Shown: piece after piece, positions 24,676 through 33,031 of the stretch
Position numbering within the stretch: the stretch's first letter is position 1
How the letters are laid out: each line of letters starts with the position of its first letter
Source: Pandoraea iniqua
GTDB taxonomy: Bacteria; Pseudomonadota; Gammaproteobacteria; Burkholderiales; Burkholderiaceae
Direction: 5' to 3'
NCBI RefSeq assembly: GCF_902459685.1
Contig: NZ_CABPSF010000001.1
Span: 992,001-1,056,000 of the forward strand
DNA length: 64,000 nt
Program-made: the position numbers and the translations under genes
Notes under the pieces: generated by a model
Told to the model about the DNA's origin: nothing
The model's input: only the letters and a program-made list of their open reading frames with translations
The model's database searches: none

Positions 24676-27003
24676 ATGAAAATGTTCACCGCGCTGGCGC
24701 TCGCGGCCGGCTTCGTGATGACATCGGCGGTTGCCGCACCTGCCACCCCACAAGACACCCCCGCTGCGTCGGTGGCCATGCCATCGGCCGCGGCTAAGCA
24801 AGCGTTCATTGATGACCTGATCGCCCGCATGACGCTTGACGAGAAGATCGGCCAGTTGCGCCTGATCAGCATCGGCAGTGACATGCCGCAAGCCAAGTTC
24901 ATCGAGGAGATTGCGGCCGGTCGCGTGGGCGGCACGTTCAACTCGGTTACGCGTTCGGAAAACCGTCCGTTGCAGGATGCCGCCGTAAAACGAAGCCGTC
25001 TCAAGATCCCCATCTTCTTTGCCTACGACATCGTGCACGGGCACCGCACCGTGTTCCCGATCAGTCTGGGGTTGGCATCCAGCTGGGATATGGCCGTCGT
25101 CAAACAGGCCGCGCGCGTGGCCGCCGTCGAAGCGAGTGCCGACGGTCTCGACGCGACGTTCGCCCCGATGGTCGACATCTCGCGTGACCCGCGCTGGGGC
25201 CGCACGTCGGAAGGTTTCGGCGAAGACCCCTATCTGGTCTCGCAGAGTGCGCGCGCCAGCGTGCAGGGCTTTCAGGGCACGTCGCCGGCCAACCCCGACA
25301 GCCTCATGGCCATCGTGAAGCACTTCGCGTTGTACGGCGCGGTGGAAGGCGGGCGCGACTACAACATCGTCGACATGAGCATGATGCGCATGTATCAGGA
25401 CTATCTGCCGCCGTATCGCGCCGGTCTCGATGCGGGGGCGGGCGGTGTGATGATCGCGCTCAATTCGATCAACGGCACGCCGGCCTCGTCGAACAAATGG
25501 CTGCTGCGCGACTTGCTGCGCGACGAGTGGGGGTTCAAGGGCGTGACCGTGAGCGATCACGGCGCTATTGACGAGTTGCTGCGTCATGGCGTGGCGAAGG
25601 ACGGCCGCGAAGCCGCCAAGCTCGCCATCGAAGCCGGTGTCGACATGAGCATGGCCGACACGCAGTACCTCAAGAACCTGCCCGATCTCGTGAAGTCGGG
25701 CGACGTGCCGATGCGCGACATCGACAGCGCCGTGCGCGAAGTGCTCGGCGCGAAGTACGACATGGGGCTCTTCGCCGATCCGTACCGCCGTATCGGCGAT
25801 GCGGCGCACGATCCGAAGGATGTGAATGCGCCGGTGCGTCTGCACCGTGAAGCGGCCCGCGATGCGGCGCGCAAGTCCATCGTGTTGCTGGAAAATCAGC
25901 ACGACACGCTGCCACTGCGCAAGGCCGGTAAGGTCGCCGTCATCGGGCCGCTGGCCGACGCGAAGATCGACATCATGGGCAGTTGGTCGGCAGCGGGTAA
26001 GGCCGATCAGGCCGTCACGCTGCTTCAGGGCGTGCGCGACGCGTTGGGTTCGAACGCGCAGGTGACTTATGCGCGCGGCGCGAATATTACTGACGACAAG
26101 CGCGTGGTCGAGTACCTCAACTTCCTCGATTGGGACAACCCCGAAGTCGTGCAGGACAAGCGCACGCCGAAGCAGATGATCGACGAGGCCGTGAAGGTGG
26201 CCCGCGGTGCCGACACGCTGATTGTGGCCGTGGGCGAATCGCGCGGCATGTCGCACGAAGCATCGAGCCGCACGAGCCTGTCGCTGCCGGGCAGCCAGTT
26301 GGCGCTGTTGCAAGCGCTCAAGGCGACCGGCAAGCCGCTGGTCGTGGTGCTGATGAATGGCCGTCCGCTCGATCTGAACTGGCCGAAGGCAAACGCCGAC
26401 GCCATGCTCGAGACTTGGTACACCGGCACCGAAGGCGGCCACGCCATTGCCGACGTGTTGTTCGGCGATTACAACCCGTCGGCCAAGCTGCCGATCTCGT
26501 TTCCGCGCTCGATCGGGCAGATCCCGACGTACTACAACCAGTTGCGCATTGGCCGTCCGTTCACCCCGGGTAAGCCGGCCAACTACACGTCGCAATACTT
26601 CGAAGAGGACTCCGGCCCGCTGTATGCCTTCGGCTACGGCTTGAGCTACACCACGTTCGATGTGTCCGACGTGAAGCTCTCGGCCAAGACGCTCGCGCCG
26701 GGCGGCAAGCTCGACGCCAGCGTCACCGTGCGCAATACGGGCAAGCGCGAGGGCGAGACTGTCGTGCAGTTGTATTTGCAGGATGTGGCGGCGTCGATCG
26801 TGCGTCCGGTGAAGGAGTTGAAGGGCTTCCAGAAGGTGGCGTTGAAGCCGGGCGAATCGCGCACGGTGCACTTCGACATCGACGAGAGCCTGCTCAAGTT
26901 CTACAACGCGAAGCTGCAATATGTCGCCGAGCCGGGCGACTTCAACGTGCAGATCGGCCTCGATTCGCAGAACGTGAAACAGGCGGGCTTCGTTCTTCAA
27001 TAA
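24676..27003 (+). CDS. bglX: Periplasmic beta-glucosidase, glycoside hydrolase family 3
   Basis: BglX-type exo-beta-glucosidase. ATG 24676 starts a signal peptide (MKMFTALALAAGFVMTSAVA); the in-frame extension to 24553 is not conserved. The protein is 775 residues, against about 765 in E. coli. The nucleophile Asp is in 'GVTVSDHGAIDELLRHG', and the second domain has 'GESRGMSHEASSRTSLSLPGSQ', matching the E. coli acid/base loop. A C-terminal fibronectin-III-like domain ('GETVVQLYLQDVAASIVRPVKEL') completes the architecture. It is transcribed away from opgG across 225 bp, so it may trim or recycle the periplasmic beta-glucan that OpgG helps make. Confidence 0.94.
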   Translation: MKMFTALALAAGFVMTSAVAAPATPQDTPAASVAMPSAAAKQAFIDDLIARMTLDEKIGQLRLISIGSDMPQAKFIEEIAAGRVGGTFNSVTRSENRPLQDAAVKRSRLKIPIFFAYDIVHGHRTVFPISLGLASSWDMAVVKQAARVAAVEASADGLDATFAPMVDISRDPRWGRTSEGFGEDPYLVSQSARASVQGFQGTSPANPDSLMAIVKHFALYGAVEGGRDYNIVDMSMMRMYQDYLPPYRAGLDAGAGGVMIALNSINGTPASSNKWLLRDLLRDEWGFKGVTVSDHGAIDELLRHGVAKDGREAAKLAIEAGVDMSMADTQYLKNLPDLVKSGDVPMRDIDSAVREVLGAKYDMGLFADPYRRIGDAAHDPKDVNAPVRLHREAARDAARKSIVLLENQHDTLPLRKAGKVAVIGPLADAKIDIMGSWSAAGKADQAVTLLQGVRDALGSNAQVTYARGANITDDKRVVEYLNFLDWDNPEVVQDKRTPKQMIDEAVKVARGADTLIVAVGESRGMSHEASSRTSLSLPGSQLALLQALKATGKPLVVVLMNGRPLDLNWPKANADAMLETWYTGTEGGHAIADVLFGDYNPSAKLPISFPRSIGQIPTYYNQLRIGRPFTPGKPANYTSQYFEEDSGPLYAFGYGLSYTTFDVSDVKLSAKTLAPGGKLDASVTVRNTGKREGETVVQLYLQDVAASIVRPVKELKGFQKVALKPGESRTVHFDIDESLLKFYNAKLQYVAEPGDFNVQIGLDSQNVKQAGFVLQ

Positions 27004-27014
27004 GTCTCAAGCGT

Positions 27015-27983
27015 TTAATCATTCGTCGTTCGCGCGTCTGGCGACGACATCAAACGGGCCTGTGGCTGGAACTCCTCCGCGAGGAATTCCACACAGGCCC
27101 GAACTTTTGCCGACGACGCCACGCGCGACGGGTACACCGCCCACACGTTGGCCGGTTGCATCACGTCGGGCAGCACCTGTACCAGCGCGCCACGTTCGAT
27201 GAGCGCGCTCACATCCCACATCGAGCGCAGCAAAATGCCTTGCCCGTCGAGCGCCCATTGCACCGCCACCTCGCCGTGATTGGTCGATAGCGGCCCGGTC
27301 ACTTTCAGCGACACCGCCTCGCCACGCTGTTGCAGCCGCCACATGCCGAACGGGTGATCGCGCTCCTTGATGACGATGCAGGCGTGGCCGGTGAGGTCGC
27401 TCAACTGCCGGGGCGTGCCGTGTTGTTCCAGATACGCGGGCGACGCGCACAGCACGCGATGGTTGTCCGCGAGCTTGCGGGCGATCAGGTGCGGGGCAAT
27501 CTCGTCGCCGATGCGCACGTCGAGGTCGTAGCCTTCGGCGGCCACGTCGACAATGCGGTCGAAAAGATCGAGCCGCACGTTCAGTTGCGGATGCCGGGCG
27601 CGCAACCGCGACATGGCGGGCGCGACCACGTGGCGGCCGAAGCCGAAGCTGCTTGACACCCGCAGCGTGCCGCGCGGCACCTGACGTGTGCTCGAGACGT
27701 CTTCGATCAGGTGATTCACGTCGTCCAGAATCTTCTCGGCCCACGCGTAGACGCGCTCCCCGGCATCGGTGATGGCGACGCGCCGGGTAGAGCGGTGCAG
27801 CAGCCGGGTGCCCAAGTCGGCTTCGAGCATGCCGACGCGCTTGCTCACATAGGCGGGCGAGACGCCCAGTGCCTCGGCGGCGGCCGAAAAGCTCGCCCGG
27901 CGCGCGACCTGACAGAACACGCGCAGATCGTCGAGATTGGGATGACTCGGATGATTAGGATGGGGGTTGACGGGTTTATTCAC
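27015..27983 (-). CDS. LysR-family regulator facing dmlA
   Basis: A 322-residue LysR protein from GTG 27983 (codes MNKPVNPHPNHP...); the longer frame upstream lacks family similarity. The N-terminal helix-turn-helix 'FSAAAEALGVSPAYVSKRVGMLEADLGTRLLHRSTRRV' and the effector domain with 'GYDLDVRIGDEIAPHLIARKLADN' place it near DmlR, the activator of D-malate/tartrate dehydrogenase. It is divergent from dmlA across 109 bp containing CCAATTGG (28005-28012). Activation of dmlA in response to D-malate or tartrate is inferred from E. coli. Confidence 0.9.
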   Translation of the reverse strand: MNKPVNPHPNHPSHPNLDDLRVFCQVARRASFSAAAEALGVSPAYVSKRVGMLEADLGTRLLHRSTRRVAITDAGERVYAWAEKILDDVNHLIEDVSSTRQVPRGTLRVSSSFGFGRHVVAPAMSRLRARHPQLNVRLDLFDRIVDVAAEGYDLDVRIGDEIAPHLIARKLADNHRVLCASPAYLEQHGTPRQLSDLTGHACIVIKERDHPFGMWRLQQRGEAVSLKVTGPLSTNHGEVAVQWALDGQGILLRSMWDVSALIERGALVQVLPDVMQPANVWAVYPSRVASSAKVRACVEFLAEEFQPQARLMSSPDARTTND

Positions 27984-28004
27984 GATTCGTGGATAGTGGA
28001 TTAA

Positions 28005-28012
28005 CCAATTGG
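28005..28012. promoter_or_regulatory. Candidate LysR box between dmlR-like gene and dmlA
   Basis: The palindrome CCAATTGG sits in the context ATTAACCAATTGGGGGAT, about 80 bp before dmlA and 22 bp before the regulator's GTG. It is the only dyad in the 109-bp gap. A dmlA ribosome site, AGGAGAGACACTC, precedes ATG 28093. Confidence 0.4.
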
Positions 28013-28092
28013 GGGATTCTATCCGCACAGGAATGGAATAACCTAGCGGCAATCGTCCATCGGACGCTGCCAAACCCTCAGGAGAGACACTC

Positions 28093-29193
28093 ATGACCGA
28101 CAAGTCCCAACGCCCCCTGCGCATCGCCGTGATTCCCGGCGACGGTATCGGCAAGGAAGTGATGCCCGAAGGCCTGCGCGTGCTCGACGCGGCGGCCAAG
28201 CGCTTCGGTATTGCGCTGGAATATCAGCACATTGAATGGGCGAGCTGCGACTACTACGTCGAACATGGCCAGATGATGCCCGACGACTGGAAGCAGCAAC
28301 TCGAAGGGGCCGACGCCATTTTGTTCGGCGCCGTGGGCTGGCCGGAGACGGTGCCCGACCACATTTCACTGTGGGGTTCGCTGCTGAAATTCCGTCGCGA
28401 GTTCGATCAGTACATCAACCTGCGCCCGGCGCGCCTGTTCGACGGCGTGCCGTCGCCGCTGGCCGGACGCAAGGCGGGCGACATCGATTTCATGATCGTG
28501 CGCGAGAACACCGAGGGCGAGTATTCGTCCATCGGCGGTGTGATGTTCGAAGGCACCGAGCGTGAGTTCGTGGTGCAGGAGTCGGTGTTCACGCGCCACG
28601 GCACCGAGCGCGTGCTCAAGTTTGCCTTCGATCTGGCCCAGCAGCGCCAGCGCAAGCACGTGACGGTCGCGACCAAGAGCAACGGTATTTCGATCTCGAT
28701 GCCGTGGTGGGACAAGCGCGCTGCGGAAGCCGCCGAGCAGTACCCGGACGTGACGTGGGACAAGCAGCACATCGACATTCTGTGCGCGCGCTTCGTGCTC
28801 AACCCCGATCGTTTCGACGTAGTGGTGGCGTCCAACCTGTTCGGCGACATCCTCTCGGATCTGGGCCCGGCATGCACGGGCACCATCGGCATCGCGCCGT
28901 CGGGCAATCTGAATCCGGAAGGCAAATTCCCGTCGCTGTTCGAGCCGGTGCATGGCTCGGCACCGGACATCGCGGGCAAGAACATCGCCAACCCGATCGG
29001 CATGATCTGGACGGCGGCGATGATGCTCGACTTCCTCGGCAAGGGCGAAGGCCGCGCCCGTGAGGCACACGACGCGATTCTCGCCGCCGTGACGCAGGTC
29101 ATCAAGGATGGCCCGCGCACCGGCGACATGGGCGGCAAAGCCAATACGACCGAAGTCGGTCAGGCGATTGCGGCGGTGGTCTCCGCAGGCTGA
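28093..29193 (+). CDS. dmlA: Tartrate dehydrogenase / D-malate dehydrogenase (decarboxylating)
   Basis: NAD-dependent oxidative decarboxylase of the isopropylmalate/isocitrate dehydrogenase fold, 366 residues. 'IAVIPGDGIGKEVMPEGLRVL' is the N-terminal nucleotide fold. 'SLLKFRREFDQYINLRPARLF' and 'VVASNLFGDILSDLGPACTGTIGIAPSGN' carry the substrate Arg and Mg-binding Asp residues. The 'WASCDYYVEHGQMMPDDW' segment and 'FDGVPSPLAG' are typical of TtuC/DmlA rather than LeuB. It is paired with a DmlR-like regulator. Its last 34 bases overlap the 3' end of the convergent flavin monooxygenase gene. Confidence 0.93.
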   Translation: MTDKSQRPLRIAVIPGDGIGKEVMPEGLRVLDAAAKRFGIALEYQHIEWASCDYYVEHGQMMPDDWKQQLEGADAILFGAVGWPETVPDHISLWGSLLKFRREFDQYINLRPARLFDGVPSPLAGRKAGDIDFMIVRENTEGEYSSIGGVMFEGTEREFVVQESVFTRHGTERVLKFAFDLAQQRQRKHVTVATKSNGISISMPWWDKRAAEAAEQYPDVTWDKQHIDILCARFVLNPDRFDVVVASNLFGDILSDLGPACTGTIGIAPSGNLNPEGKFPSLFEPVHGSAPDIAGKNIANPIGMIWTAAMMLDFLGKGEGRAREAHDAILAAVTQVIKDGPRTGDMGGKANTTEVGQAIAAVVSAG

Positions 29194-30548
29194 TCCGTCG
29201 ACTGCGCGTCGCGTGGGGCGAAGTGCCGGTTCGGAACGGCCGGCACACCGAGATTCTCGCGGAACGTGCGCCCTTCGTAACGCGTACGGAACAAGCCGCG
29301 CCGCTGAAGCTCGGGCACCACGAGATCGACGAACGACGTAATGCCCGCCGGCGCACTCGGAAACATGATGTTGAAGCCGTCGGCCGCGCCGGTTTCGAAC
29401 CAGTGCTGGAAGTCGTCCGCAATGGATTCGGGCGTGCCGACGAGCACGCGATGGCCGCCTGCCGTGAAGCGCGTGTACAACTGCCGCACGGTCGGCTGTT
29501 CGCGCCGGATCCAGTCGACCAGCAGCTTTTGCCGGCTCTTGTGCGAGTTGGTTTCCGGCACGTGTTCGGGCAGCGGCACTTTGGCGTCGAACGGCAGACT
29601 GCCGAGATCGATGCCTAGGCTCGCGTAGTTGGCGAGCGCATGCAAGGCGACCGCCGGATCGCGATGTTCCAGCAGCGCGTCGTAAATCTCCTCGGCTTCG
29701 GCCTGCGTGCGCCCGACGATGGGCGCGACACCCGGCAGAATGAAAATATGCTCGGGGCGGCGTCCGTACTTCAGCGCCCGTGTTTTCACATCGGCGTAGA
29801 ACGCGCGCGCATCTTCAATGTCCTGCGCGGCGGTGTAAAGCAATTCGCCCGCACGTGCGGCCAGCTCGCGTCCTGCTTCGCTGGAACCCGCCTGTGCAAT
29901 CACCGGCCAGCCTTGCACCGGACGAGGCGCACTCAACGGCCCGCGCACACGGAAGTGCTTGCCGCGATGATCCAGTTTGCGCACACGCGCCGGGTCGGCC
30001 CATTGGCCGGTCGCCTTGTTGCGCGGAAAGGCATCGTCGGCGTGGCTATCCCATAGCCCCGTCACCACATCGTAGAACTCGTTGGCGCGTTCATAACGCA
30101 GCGCATGATCGACGTGATCGTCGCGATTGAAGTTTTCTCCGCCGCCGGTCGACGTCACCAGATTCCATCCGGCGCGCCCGCCCGAAAGATGATCGAGCGA
30201 TGCGAACGCGCGGGCCACGTTGTAGGGCTCGCTGTAGGTCGTGCTTACCGACGCCACGAGACCGATGTGTTGGGTCGCACCCGCCAGACCGGCGAGCAGG
30301 ACGACCGGGTCCCAGCGTGGCGCCCCCGGACTGTGGGCGAGCGAGACCGGATCGGTCGACATAAAGAGGTTGTCGAAGAAAAACAGCGCGTCGAAGTAAC
30401 CACGCTCCAGTTCTTGCGCGTAGTGCCGGTAGCGCGCGAATTGCAGGTGCGCGTCGGTGTCGGTATCGGGATGGCGCCAGCTGTCGCCCTGCACGCCGGA
30501 ACCCGACATGTAGGCGCCCAGCCGGAGCTTGCGGGCAGGTTGGCTCAT
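29160..30548 (-). CDS. LLM-class flavin-dependent monooxygenase (NtaA/SnaA/DszA type)
   Basis: Two-component FMNH2-using monooxygenase of 462 residues (ATG 30548; upstream codons are not conserved). The start 'KLRLGAYMSGSGVQGDSWRHPD' and 'RDDHVDHALRYERANEFYDVVTGLWDSH' are signatures of the nitrilotriacetate/dibenzothiophene-sulfone branch of the luciferase-like family, and 'WNLVTSTGGGENFNRD' lines the flavin site. No reductase is adjacent. It is divergent from a sulfonate-type binding protein across 219 bp, pointing to desulfurisation of organosulfur compounds as a sulfur source. It overlaps dmlA tail-to-tail by 34 bp. Confidence 0.9.
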   Translation of the reverse strand: MSQPARKLRLGAYMSGSGVQGDSWRHPDTDTDAHLQFARYRHYAQELERGYFDALFFFDNLFMSTDPVSLAHSPGAPRWDPVVLLAGLAGATQHIGLVASVSTTYSEPYNVARAFASLDHLSGGRAGWNLVTSTGGGENFNRDDHVDHALRYERANEFYDVVTGLWDSHADDAFPRNKATGQWADPARVRKLDHRGKHFRVRGPLSAPRPVQGWPVIAQAGSSEAGRELAARAGELLYTAAQDIEDARAFYADVKTRALKYGRRPEHIFILPGVAPIVGRTQAEAEEIYDALLEHRDPAVALHALANYASLGIDLGSLPFDAKVPLPEHVPETNSHKSRQKLLVDWIRREQPTVRQLYTRFTAGGHRVLVGTPESIADDFQHWFETGAADGFNIMFPSAPAGITSFVDLVVPELQRRGLFRTRYEGRTFRENLGVPAVPNRHFAPRDAQSTDQPAETTAAIA

Positions 30549-30629
30549 GGCGATTGGCGTCTCGCGCTCGGGGCTTTGGAAACGACCAAGATACTGAGCG
30601 CGGCGCGACGGCACAAACAACGAAATCCG

Positions 30630-30653
30630 ATAAGCAAACCCGCATAAGCAAAC
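30630..30653. promoter_or_regulatory. Direct repeats between monooxygenase and binding-protein genes
   Basis: ATAAGCAAAC occurs at 30630-30639 and 30644-30653, 14 bp apart start to start, in the 219-bp divergent gap. An A-rich stretch precedes them. Repeats of this sort in sulfur-scavenging promoters are often targets of CysB- or SsuR-like LysR activators, but no such regulator is encoded nearby. Confidence 0.4.
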
Positions 30654-30767
30654 GCGTTGCGTGCGCACTAATCATCGCAAGAATGGATGGTTGGGTGGCC
30701 CGCGCCGTCTGCATAGACTGGCCGGTCCGTCCACTCTCATCGCTGCGCTCGCGCGTGGTGCCATGTC

Positions 30768-31922
30768 ATGACGTACTCGCCTTCTCACCTCGCTTACACC
30801 GCGCACATCGCGCCGGTTGTCCCGTCCCTTGAGCGTCACACGCCTGCGCCGGATATCGCCGCACCGCTGCCGTCCCGCGCGGCGCTGATACGCGCGACGC
30901 TGGCGCAGTCGGCACGCAGCGATCTGGCGACGACGTTACGCAACCGGTGGCCCGCATGGCGTTCGCGCCTGCGCCGTGCGCTGGTGATCGGGTTGAGTGT
31001 GGCCGCGATTCTGCCGTTCACCTCCGTTGAGGCGCAGGAGAAGCCGGTGCTCGTCGTGGGCGATCAGGCTTTCAATGCGCAGAGCCTCTTCGAAGCTTCA
31101 GGTGTGCTTCGCGACGCACCGTACACAGTCGCATGGAAGCAGTTTCCGGCAGGCACGCCGGTGATCGAAGCCGTCAATGCAGGCGCGCTGGACATCGGCT
31201 TGCAAGGCGACGGCCCGGTGTTGTTCCTCGCGGCGCAGGGTGCGCCGATCAAGGTCATCGGTATCTATCGCGATAGTCCCGACAGCGTCGTGCTGCTCGC
31301 GGGGCCGCACACGCAGATCAAGACCGTCGAGGATCTCAAGGGCAAGACGGTGGCCATCACGCGCGGTGGCTGGTCGCAGCAACTGGTGCAGGCGGCGCTC
31401 ACGTCGGCGGGCTTGCCGCTGGATGCCGTGAAATATTCGTATCTGGCGTCAGTCGATTCGGCCGCAGCATTGCAGGCAGGCAAAGTGGACGCCACGGCCA
31501 CGTGGGAGCCGTACGTGTCGCGCTTGCGGCAAGCGGGCGCCCGCACGGTGGTGACAGCGCGCGGGCTGATTGCAGCGCAGAGTTATCTGTCGACCACGCA
31601 GAAGGTCATCGAGACGAAGCGCGAGTTGCTGGGTGACTTCGTGCAGCGCTATCAACGCGCACGCGACTGGTCGCTTGCCGATTCGCGTCACATCGATCGC
31701 TATGCCGACGTGTGGGCGGCCAAGTCGCGCATCGATCCCAAGCTTGCCCATCAGTGGTTCAGCACGTCGCGCGTTCGCTACGAGCCGCTCACTGAAGCGT
31801 CAATCGCCGAGGCACAGAAGAGCGTCGACGATTTCGTGAAGACCGGCACGCTTGCCAAGGGCTTCGACGTGCGGGGGCTGTTCGATCCGTCGTTCAACAA
31901 GTTCACGCAGGCGGCACGCTAA
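30768..31922 (+). CDS. Aliphatic sulfonate-type ABC substrate-binding protein
   Basis: Periplasmic solute-binding protein of the SsuA/TauA/nitrate group, 384 residues from ATG 30768. An unusually long, Arg-rich segment of about 65 residues precedes the hydrophobic export helix 'ALVIGLSVAAILPFTSVEA' (about residues 66-87), so either the real start is internal or the export signal is extended. The mature domain shows 'GDQAFNAQSLFEASGVL', 'LDIGLQGDGPVLFLAAQGAPIK' and 'LKGKTVAITRGGWSQQLVQ'. No permease or ATPase gene accompanies it. Its partner on the other side of the promoter is a desulfurising-type monooxygenase. Confidence 0.85.
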   Translation: MTYSPSHLAYTAHIAPVVPSLERHTPAPDIAAPLPSRAALIRATLAQSARSDLATTLRNRWPAWRSRLRRALVIGLSVAAILPFTSVEAQEKPVLVVGDQAFNAQSLFEASGVLRDAPYTVAWKQFPAGTPVIEAVNAGALDIGLQGDGPVLFLAAQGAPIKVIGIYRDSPDSVVLLAGPHTQIKTVEDLKGKTVAITRGGWSQQLVQAALTSAGLPLDAVKYSYLASVDSAAALQAGKVDATATWEPYVSRLRQAGARTVVTARGLIAAQSYLSTTQKVIETKRELLGDFVQRYQRARDWSLADSRHIDRYADVWAAKSRIDPKLAHQWFSTSRVRYEPLTEASIAEAQKSVDDFVKTGTLAKGFDVRGLFDPSFNKFTQAAR

Positions 31923-31990
31923 GGCCCGCATCGTTCTCATGCGCTCGTTACAATGCTCGCCTGCGTGCGGGCATTGTCGCTCGCGTTTGC

Positions 31991-33022
31991 ATGGGGAAAT
32001 GCGTGACAGCCAAGGCTCGTTCCAACCACACCGCCGCCGATACCTCCGGTCTTTGCCGCCACGTCGTCATCATTGCTTTCGAAGGCGTGGAAGCCATTGA
32101 CGTTGCCGGGCCGGCCAGCGCCTTCGCCAAGGCATCGCTCGCGGTGCCGGGGGCCTATCGCATCTCCATCGCCTCGCCCCACGGCGGCAATGTGCACACC
32201 AGTGCCGGGTTGTCGCTTGCCGACACGCTCGCGCTGTCGACGCTTGGCGGCCCCCTCCGTTCTGACGATCCGATCGACACGATCATCGTCGCCGGTGGCG
32301 AAGAGGCCGCGCTACGTCGTGCCATTCTTGACGATGGTGCTGCTGAATGGATGGCGCAGGCCGCGCAACAGGCGCGTCGCGTGGCGAGCGTGTGCACGGG
32401 GGCATTCGTGCTGATGGCGGCGGGGCTGCTCGACGCGCGGCAATCGACAACGCACTGGCGCGCTTGCGATCGTCTCGAATCCATGTGTGCTGGCACGCAG
32501 GTGCAGCGTGACCGCGTGTTCGTGCGTGACGGCAATGTCTGGACATCAGGCGGCGTGACGACGGGCATTGATATGGCGTTGGGCATGATCGAAGCCGATC
32601 TCGGCCGCGCGGTGGCAATGGATATTGCCCGCGACCTCGCGCTGTTTGTGGTGCGAGGCGGTGCCGAGTCACAAGTGAGCCGGTCGTTGACGCTGCAAAG
32701 CGGTGCGTCATCGCCGGTGCGCGATGTGATCGCGTGGATTGAAAGCCACCTCGACGGCGATTTGTCCGTCGATGCGCTCGCCGCTGTCGCCCGCATGAGT
32801 CCGCGTAATTTCTCGCGGGCATTTTCAAGAGAGGCGGGCACCTCGCCCGCGCGATACGTCACACGTTCGCGCGTGGACTTCGCCGCGTCGTTATTGCGTC
32901 AGACGACGTGGACGCAGGCGCGTGTGGCACAACGCAGCGGTTTCCAAAGCGTCGACGCGCTGCAACGTGCGTTTCGCGCGACGTTCGGCACGTCGATGGC
33001 CGACTATCGCCGCGAGGTATAA
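31991..33022 (+). CDS. GlxA-family regulator (DJ-1/PfpI plus AraC domains)
   Basis: Cytoplasmic regulator of 343 residues. Residues ~22-190 form a DJ-1/PfpI-type amidotransferase-like domain with the nucleophile-elbow 'VASVCTGAFVLMAAGLLDARQSTTHW', and residues ~235-343 carry two AraC helix-turn-helix motifs ('LAAVARMSPRNFSRAFSREAGTSPARYV' and 'RVAQRSGFQSVDALQRAFRATFG'). The family senses small nitrogen compounds such as choline, carnitine or arginine derivatives. It is convergent with an exported DJ-1 protein that shares the same Cys motif. Target genes are unknown. Confidence 0.9.
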   Translation: MGKCVTAKARSNHTAADTSGLCRHVVIIAFEGVEAIDVAGPASAFAKASLAVPGAYRISIASPHGGNVHTSAGLSLADTLALSTLGGPLRSDDPIDTIIVAGGEEAALRRAILDDGAAEWMAQAAQQARRVASVCTGAFVLMAAGLLDARQSTTHWRACDRLESMCAGTQVQRDRVFVRDGNVWTSGGVTTGIDMALGMIEADLGRAVAMDIARDLALFVVRGGAESQVSRSLTLQSGASSPVRDVIAWIESHLDGDLSVDALAAVARMSPRNFSRAFSREAGTSPARYVTRSRVDFAASLLRQTTWTQARVAQRSGFQSVDALQRAFRATFGTSMADYRREV

Positions 33023-33031
33023 CGCGGGCGG

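Noticed and set aside
24658-27000. A 780-codon open frame antisense to bglX, and similar long antisense frames over opgG (22762-24471) and xsc (54866-56605)
   Set aside because: All lie opposite complete, recognisable enzymes and encode repetitive R/H/A-rich sequence with no family signal.
29160-29193. Frameshift or assembly error where dmlA and the flavin monooxygenase overlap
   Set aside because: Both proteins keep normal C-termini; a 34-bp tail-to-tail overlap of convergent genes is ordinary in dense genomes.
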